From Thiolapillus brandeum (GTDB taxonomy: Bacteria > Pseudomonadota > Gammaproteobacteria > Chromatiales > Chromatiaceae): a DNA stretch of 6,496 nt. Numbering within the stretch: the stretch's first letter is position 1; every line of letters begins with the position of its first letter. The notes below the pieces were generated by a model, which saw nothing but the letters and a program-made list of their open reading frames with translations, did not search any database and had not been told where the DNA came from. The DNA is taken from assembly GCA_011051425.1 (NCBI GenBank), contig DRLF01000087.1, forward strand, positions 1 to 6,496, written 5' to 3'. The position numbers and the translations under genes were made by a program. Positions 3,334 to 6,496 of this stretch are shown here, piece after piece.

Positions 3334-4043
3334 CAGGGGGTGGAAAACTTCTCTTGCCGCCGCAGGTAATCGTCCACGATAGTGTGCATCTGGTCTGCAT
3401 TGAATGGACGTAAACCACCCAGCACCATGTTCTTGGTGCCTTTCCCGATTACCTCGCCGTTGTCGTGCAGCGTGAACTTGAGCTGAACTTCGCCACGTTT
3501 GCCGTTGATGGTAAAGCAGGTGCCGGAAAGCTTCAGTTCCGGATCTGCAGGATCAAGACGGTCAAGGTGTATTTCCATGTTTTCATAGATGATCAGGGGA
3601 CGTGCGGGATTGATCATCACACTGTGTGCTTCCATGAGTGGCACCAGGATATAGGGAAAGGCATGTCCGGAAAAGGCGACATAGGACTGAACCAGACGGC
3701 TGATGACCTCTTCGTCCCGGGTGGTATCGCCATGACGCTCGATAAGGAGGTAGTTTTTACCGTTGTCATCCGAAATGGTGAGGGTTTCAGTAGCATTTTC
3801 AGGGAAATGCAGTTCGATACCATCGCCCACCATGCCGGAAAAAACGAAGCGCATATCCCGGCTCAGGCCGTACTGATTGAGTACCAGGCCAAACAGCAGA
3901 TCACCGGGCACACAAAAACGCTTTGAGTCCGTATCATGCAGCGGATTGAAATCATTGGCGATTTTCTTGGCAAACTCGCTGGCCTGCTGACGGGACACTC
4001 TTATCTTGTTGTGCTCAATTTTATAGTAGTTTTCTAGTATCAT
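3333..4043 (-). CDS. DUF3581 family protein, likely hot-dog fold
   Basis: This 236-residue protein has no signal peptide or membrane segment. The N-terminal stretch NDFNPLHDTDSKRFCVPGDLLFGL (starting at residue 30) is the hallmark I associate with DUF3581, a family found in gammaproteobacteria. It contains D31-x-N33-P-x-H36, the D-x-N-P-x-H pattern of MaoC-like/R-specific enoyl-CoA hydratases, followed by F-x-V-P-G as in that fold. Other features are SGMVGDGIELHFPE and a C-terminal VLGGLRPFNADQMH. The family length is similar, so the protein appears complete. The ATG is 4041-4043, with poor ribosome-binding sequence upstream. It stands alone on the minus strand between two rightward operons. 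The family call is from memory. A hydratase or acyl-thioester-binding role is inference from the motif; no activity is established. Confidence 0.85.
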   Translation of the reverse strand: MILENYYKIEHNKIRVSRQQASEFAKKIANDFNPLHDTDSKRFCVPGDLLFGLVLNQYGLSRDMRFVFSGMVGDGIELHFPENATETLTISDDNGKNYLLIERHGDTTRDEEVISRLVQSYVAFSGHAFPYILVPLMEAHSVMINPARPLIIYENMEIHLDRLDPADPELKLSGTCFTINGKRGEVQLKFTLHDNGEVIGKGTKNMVLGGLRPFNADQMHTIVDDYLRRQEKFSTP

Positions 4044-4051
4044 TCAGGTTT

Positions 4052-4072
4052 GCCCCGCCATAATGCTGGGGC
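4052..4072. promoter_or_regulatory. GCCCC/GGGGC hairpin with a start codon in its loop
   Basis: GCCCC (4052-4056) pairs with GGGGC (4068-4072), with an 11-nt loop that contains ATG 4063-4065 of the rightward gene. On the minus strand the same stem lies in the leader of the DUF3581 gene, before its ATG. It could restrict ribosome access on either transcript. Confidence 0.4.
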
Positions 4073-4908
4073 TGAATTTTATCAGGAATCCTGTTTTGTT
4101 TTCATTATTGTTCAAGAGGAAGCCACCGCTGGATGAAGCTTCCCTGCTGTGGCTGTTCGATGTGTTTGGCTGGTCACTGCGGAATTTCTCTCCCGCTGTG
4201 TTTTATCAGCAGATCCGCCTGGTACTGCCAACCAATGAATTTTTTCCCGGCAAGGTGGACAGTGTGCAGGGCATGGCTGAACTGGTATTCGACCGGGTTG
4301 CAGAATATGCGGGCATGGCTCACTGGCCCTGGCAGGTGGTCGAGCAGTCTCATTGCCATCTCGAAGCGGTGATGCCGCCGGTGGGTGCGGCCCAGGGGTT
4401 TCCAGGGGCAAGGCGCCTGATGCCGGTTGATGGGCAGGCCATGCCTGTCGTTTATGACGGGCGGCATATCGGCAATCCGGAAGCGCTGATTGCCGGCTTT
4501 GCGCACCGGCTTGGGCAATACCTGGGATATACAGCAAAGGAGCCGCCTCCCGGTGGTGTGGAAAACTGGTCTCAGGCTACAGAAGTGCTTGCGGTATATC
4601 TGGGCTTCGGTCTGATGTTCGCCAACAGCGCTTTCGTGTTTCCGCCTGGCGGATGCAGCAGTTGCGGAACGTCTGTTTCACGTGAGGGTGCACTGTCTCA
4701 ATGGGACTATACTTATGCATTGGCGATTTTCTCAGTGCTGAAAGGCGTTCCTCCCCGTCAGGTTCGCCCGCATTTGAAGAAATCCCTGCGTGGCTATTTT
4801 CAGCGTTGCGTCGCCGATGTGAATTCCAGAAAGCAGTTGTTGCAGCATCTTCAGGGCATGGTGGACCGGGATGATCAGAACCTGGTCGCCGACAGGGCTC
4901 AGGCCTGA
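4063..4908 (+). CDS. Uncharacterised 281-aa protein with a degenerate HExxH-like site
   Basis: There is no clear signal peptide and no convincing membrane helix. Conserved-looking blocks are VLPTNEFFPGKVDSVQGMAE (54-73), FDRVAEYAGM (76-85), FAHRLGQYLG (146-155), ATEVLAVYLGFGLMFANSAF (172-191), GGCSSCG (197-203, a C-x-x-C pair) and YALAIFSVLKG (218-228). This order recalls, from memory, an unnamed widespread family with PT-x-x-FFP, AHELGH, TDLLAV-x-x-GFG and GYALA blocks. If that is right, H148-R149...Q152 replaces HExxH, so metallopeptidase activity is unlikely. The start ATG 4063 has only a weak ribosome-binding site and lies in a hairpin loop. The gene is 13 bp upstream of pqiA and probably co-transcribed, hinting at a link to envelope lipid transport. 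Function is unknown. Confidence 0.85.
   Translation: MLGLNFIRNPVLFSLLFKRKPPLDEASLLWLFDVFGWSLRNFSPAVFYQQIRLVLPTNEFFPGKVDSVQGMAELVFDRVAEYAGMAHWPWQVVEQSHCHLEAVMPPVGAAQGFPGARRLMPVDGQAMPVVYDGRHIGNPEALIAGFAHRLGQYLGYTAKEPPPGGVENWSQATEVLAVYLGFGLMFANSAFVFPPGGCSSCGTSVSREGALSQWDYTYALAIFSVLKGVPPRQVRPHLKKSLRGYFQRCVADVNSRKQLLQHLQGMVDRDDQNLVADRAQA
4076..4084 (-). promoter_or_regulatory. Candidate extended -10 promoter for the DUF3581 gene
   Basis: Read leftward the sequence is TGATAAAAT: an extended TG-n motif plus TAAAAT (5/6 match). It would start transcription near 4069, about 25 nt before the DUF3581 ATG. It lies inside the first codons of the opposing gene. Confidence 0.5.
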
Positions 4909-4921
4909 GCGAAAGGCAGGC

Positions 4922-5560
4922 ATGACTGACAAGGTTTTAATGGCGTGTCGGGAATGTGACGCCCTGCAATGGGCGCCCTGGGTTCCCAGGGGACAGAAGG
5001 TGCGCTGCCGCGGCTGTGGGGCCACTTTGTATCATCAGCCCAGAGGTGGTCTGGACCGTCCCATCGCTCTGTTGCTTGGCGCACTCTTCCTGTATGTACT
5101 TGCCAACAGCTTTCCACTGATCACGCTGGATATCGGCGGTGCTGTTCGGGAAACCTCACTGGTGGGTACCTCCTGGGCGCTCTATCAGCATGACATGAAG
5201 TTGCTGGGACTGTTGGTGTTCTTTACCAGTCTGGCTATTCCGGGGATGATCCTTCTGAGCACTTTGTACGTATTGACCGGGTTGCGTTGGCAGCTGAGAT
5301 TGCCTGGATTGCGACAGATGCTGGTATTGTTGAGCCATATTCATCCCTGGGAAATGGCGGATGTATTTGTCGTCAGCATACTGGTGGCGATGGTGAAGAT
5401 GTCCGGGATGGCAGACGTGATCATCGATGCGGGTCTGTATGCATTGATTGGTTACATTCTGCTGGGTGTGGCGGCCAGTGCGAGTATGGATGTTTTCGTT
5501 CTCTGGCAGCGTTTGGAGAAAATGCCGGATCACCAGGTGCCCGCCGGGCTGAAACAATGA
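4922..5560 (+). CDS. pqiA: Paraquat-inducible protein A domain protein (first half of a split PqiA)
   Basis: This 212-residue inner-membrane protein has an N-terminal zinc-ribbon-like motif with C9-x2-C12 and C29-x2-C32 (CREC, CRGC). About four transmembrane helices follow, at roughly 48-68, 94-118, 146-164 and 171-189. ANSFPLITL (61-69) and W143-x-M-x-DVF (143-149) are PqiA-family signatures. E. coli PqiA and LetA/YebS have about 420 residues with two such domains; here each domain is its own gene. PqiA partners with an MCE protein (PqiB) in phospholipid transport across the envelope. I chose ATG 4922, with AAAGG 5 nt upstream; an in-frame start at 4871 would overlap the preceding gene and add 17 unlikely residues. 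Its TGA overlaps the next ATG as ATGA. PqiA versus LetA type is not decided by sequence here. Confidence 0.92.
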   Translation: MTDKVLMACRECDALQWAPWVPRGQKVRCRGCGATLYHQPRGGLDRPIALLLGALFLYVLANSFPLITLDIGGAVRETSLVGTSWALYQHDMKLLGLLVFFTSLAIPGMILLSTLYVLTGLRWQLRLPGLRQMLVLLSHIHPWEMADVFVVSILVAMVKMSGMADVIIDAGLYALIGYILLGVAASASMDVFVLWQRLEKMPDHQVPAGLKQ

Positions 5561-6183
5561 AAAAGCCGCCCCGAGCAAGATCTTTGGGATTGGCCAGCTG
5601 CGATATCTGTCGTCAGATTGTCCGCTTGCCGAATTCGCCTTCCATCCGTCTCAAATGCCCGCGTTGCGGCGGGACGATCCATTCCCGCATCACTCACAGC
5701 CTCAGCCGCACCTGGGCTTTGCTGCTGGCGTCCATGATTCTTTATGTGCCTGCCAATGTCTATCCGGTGATGAAGAACACCTATCTCGGCGCAGAAAGCG
5801 ACAACACTATCCTGAGTGGCGTGGTGCTGTTCCTGAAAGAAGGGGACTGGGTATTGGCGCTGGTTATCTTTACTGCCAGCATCATCGTGCCCTTGCTGAA
5901 GATGGTAAGCCTGCTGTATCTGCTCATGAACGTGCGCAAGGCGCCGCATGAAAGACGGGCCAGACAGCAGACGATACTGTACCGTGTAACCGAACTGGTG
6001 GGCCGCTGGTCCATGGTGGATGTGTTTGTTATCGGCATTCTCACCGCGCTGGTACAAATGGGAGTCATCTCAACGGTGGAGCCGGGTATTGGCGCGATGG
6101 CATTCGGTGCGGTTGTGGTGCTGACCATGCTGGCGGCTATCAGTTTCGATCCAAGGCTTATTTGGGACAGGGACCTGACATGA
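5557..6183 (+). CDS. pqiA: Paraquat-inducible protein A domain protein (second half of a split PqiA)
   Basis: This 208-residue inner-membrane protein is homologous in plan to the gene before it: C15-x2-C18 and C34-x2-C37 (CDIC, CPRC) form a zinc-ribbon-like head, followed by about four transmembrane helices starting near residue 53. Signatures are LYVPANVYPVM (62-72), GDWVLALVIF, and WSMVDVFVIGILTALVQMG, which corresponds to W-x-M-x-DVF in the first protein. In E. coli the second domain of PqiA/LetA carries the same elements. It overlaps both neighbours by 4 nt (ATGA at 5557-5560 and 6180-6183), so the three proteins are probably made together and assemble as one complex. The frame is open further upstream to 5287, but only as a shadow inside the first pqiA gene. 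Confidence 0.92.
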   Translation: MKKPPRARSLGLASCDICRQIVRLPNSPSIRLKCPRCGGTIHSRITHSLSRTWALLLASMILYVPANVYPVMKNTYLGAESDNTILSGVVLFLKEGDWVLALVIFTASIIVPLLKMVSLLYLLMNVRKAPHERRARQQTILYRVTELVGRWSMVDVFVIGILTALVQMGVISTVEPGIGAMAFGAVVVLTMLAAISFDPRLIWDRDLT

Positions 6184-6496
6184 AAGAACAGAACGACAGA
6201 CTCGAGGAACTGCCGGAAGCACTGGTGGCGGCGGATCACCCCGGGTTTTCTTTCGTATGGCTGGTCCCCCTGGTGGCCCTGATCATCGGTATCGTCCTTA
6301 TTTACAAGGAATATTCCAGCCTGGGGCCGTCCGTGGAAATCCGGTTTCAGAGTGCAGAGGGTATCGAACCCAACAAGACAGAAATCAAATACCGCGATGT
6401 TGTGATTGGCAAGGTCAAGAACGTACAGTTTACGGATGATCTTTCTCACGTCATGGTGGAAGCGCAGTTGAACAAAGATATGGAGAGCCTGCTCTC
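6180..6496 (+). CDS. pqiB: MCE-domain lipid transport protein, PqiB-like (3' end outside window)
   Basis: Only the first 105 residues are present. After a short cytoplasmic segment (1-22) comes one transmembrane helix (about 25-42, VWLVPLVALIIGIVLIY). The first MCE domain then begins with GPSVEIRFQSAEGIEPNKTEIKYRDVVIGKVKNVQFTDDL (start at residue 49). The AEGIE-x-x-KT-x-IKYRDV-x-IG-x-V pattern is typical of periplasmic MCE proteins that form hexameric tunnels for phospholipids. PqiB has three MCE domains and LetB seven; the number here is unseen. GP before the domain and AEGIE favour PqiB. The start ATG overlaps the previous stop (ATGA), with AGGGA about 6-7 nt upstream. Neighbour order pqiA–pqiA–pqiB supports the call, and a pqiC-like lipoprotein gene may follow. 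Confidence 0.92.
   Translation, partial: MKEQNDRLEELPEALVAADHPGFSFVWLVPLVALIIGIVLIYKEYSSLGPSVEIRFQSAEGIEPNKTEIKYRDVVIGKVKNVQFTDDLSHVMVEAQLNKDMESLL

Noticed and set aside
3465..3926. 153-codon rightward open frame opposite the DUF3581 gene.
   Set aside because: The minus-strand frame carries the conserved family motifs; the plus frame is its antisense shadow.
4112..4537. Leftward open frames (141 and 114 codons) opposite the 281-aa gene.
   Set aside because: Proline/arginine-rich shadow translations without a plausible start or conserved pattern.
5530..6057. Long leftward open frames opposite pqiA/pqiB (175 and 222 codons, to 6449).
   Set aside because: They are shadows of well-supported membrane-protein genes on the plus strand, with His/Gln-rich nonsense composition and no start signals.

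Overview
The window is about 6.5 kb of a gammaproteobacterial chromosome. The aspartokinase–csrA–tRNA-Ser(GCU)–tRNA-Arg(ACG) order resembles what I recall from Pseudomonas. In E. coli, csrA is likewise followed by serV and argV. FolE, FolX, a DUF3581 protein and split PqiA proteins fit the same class. I cannot name a genus from the sequence. GC content is moderate and even, apart from small GC-rich inserts in the tRNA spacers.

Layout: (1) 1-1000: the 3' half of aspartokinase (lysC), with a candidate internal GTG start for a separate regulatory beta subunit, followed by csrA. The csrA leader carries four GGA motifs, as expected for CsrA autoregulation. (2) 1001-2229: an RNA and repeat region. 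It holds a strong hairpin after csrA, tRNA-Ser(GCU), two 88-bp repeats 153 bp apart that begin with the last 18 nt of tRNA-Ser, a consensus-like promoter, tRNA-Arg(ACG), and a tandem array with a period of about 150 bp. Each unit of that array starts with the last 18 nt of tRNA-Arg and carries its own rho-independent terminator. (3) 2230-3327: a tightly coupled rightward set, folE–folX–small two-helix membrane protein, for dihydroneopterin/dihydromonapterin synthesis. (4) 3333-4043: a leftward DUF3581 protein with a hydratase-like D-x-N-P-x-H motif. It is convergent with the folE set and only 19 bp from the next rightward gene. (5) 4063-6496: a rightward set of one uncharacterised 281-aa protein, two half-length PqiA membrane proteins, and the start of a PqiB-like MCE protein. 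These are linked by a 13-bp gap and two ATGA overlaps and probably form an envelope lipid-transport operon of the PqiABC/LetAB type.

The part most worth a second look is the tRNA-tail repeat system. Both tRNA genes are followed by repeats with the same plan: tRNA 3' tail starting inside the T-loop, spacer, inverted copy of the T-arm, a GGTTCGA half, a GC-rich hairpin insert, then another tRNA tail. This resembles in outline the tRNA-tail repeats of the E. coli tyrT operon. Here, however, two unrelated tRNAs share one architecture, each with its own sequence, and each unit also carries an antisense T-arm. Promoter, operator and terminator calls are by eye only. No database search was possible.
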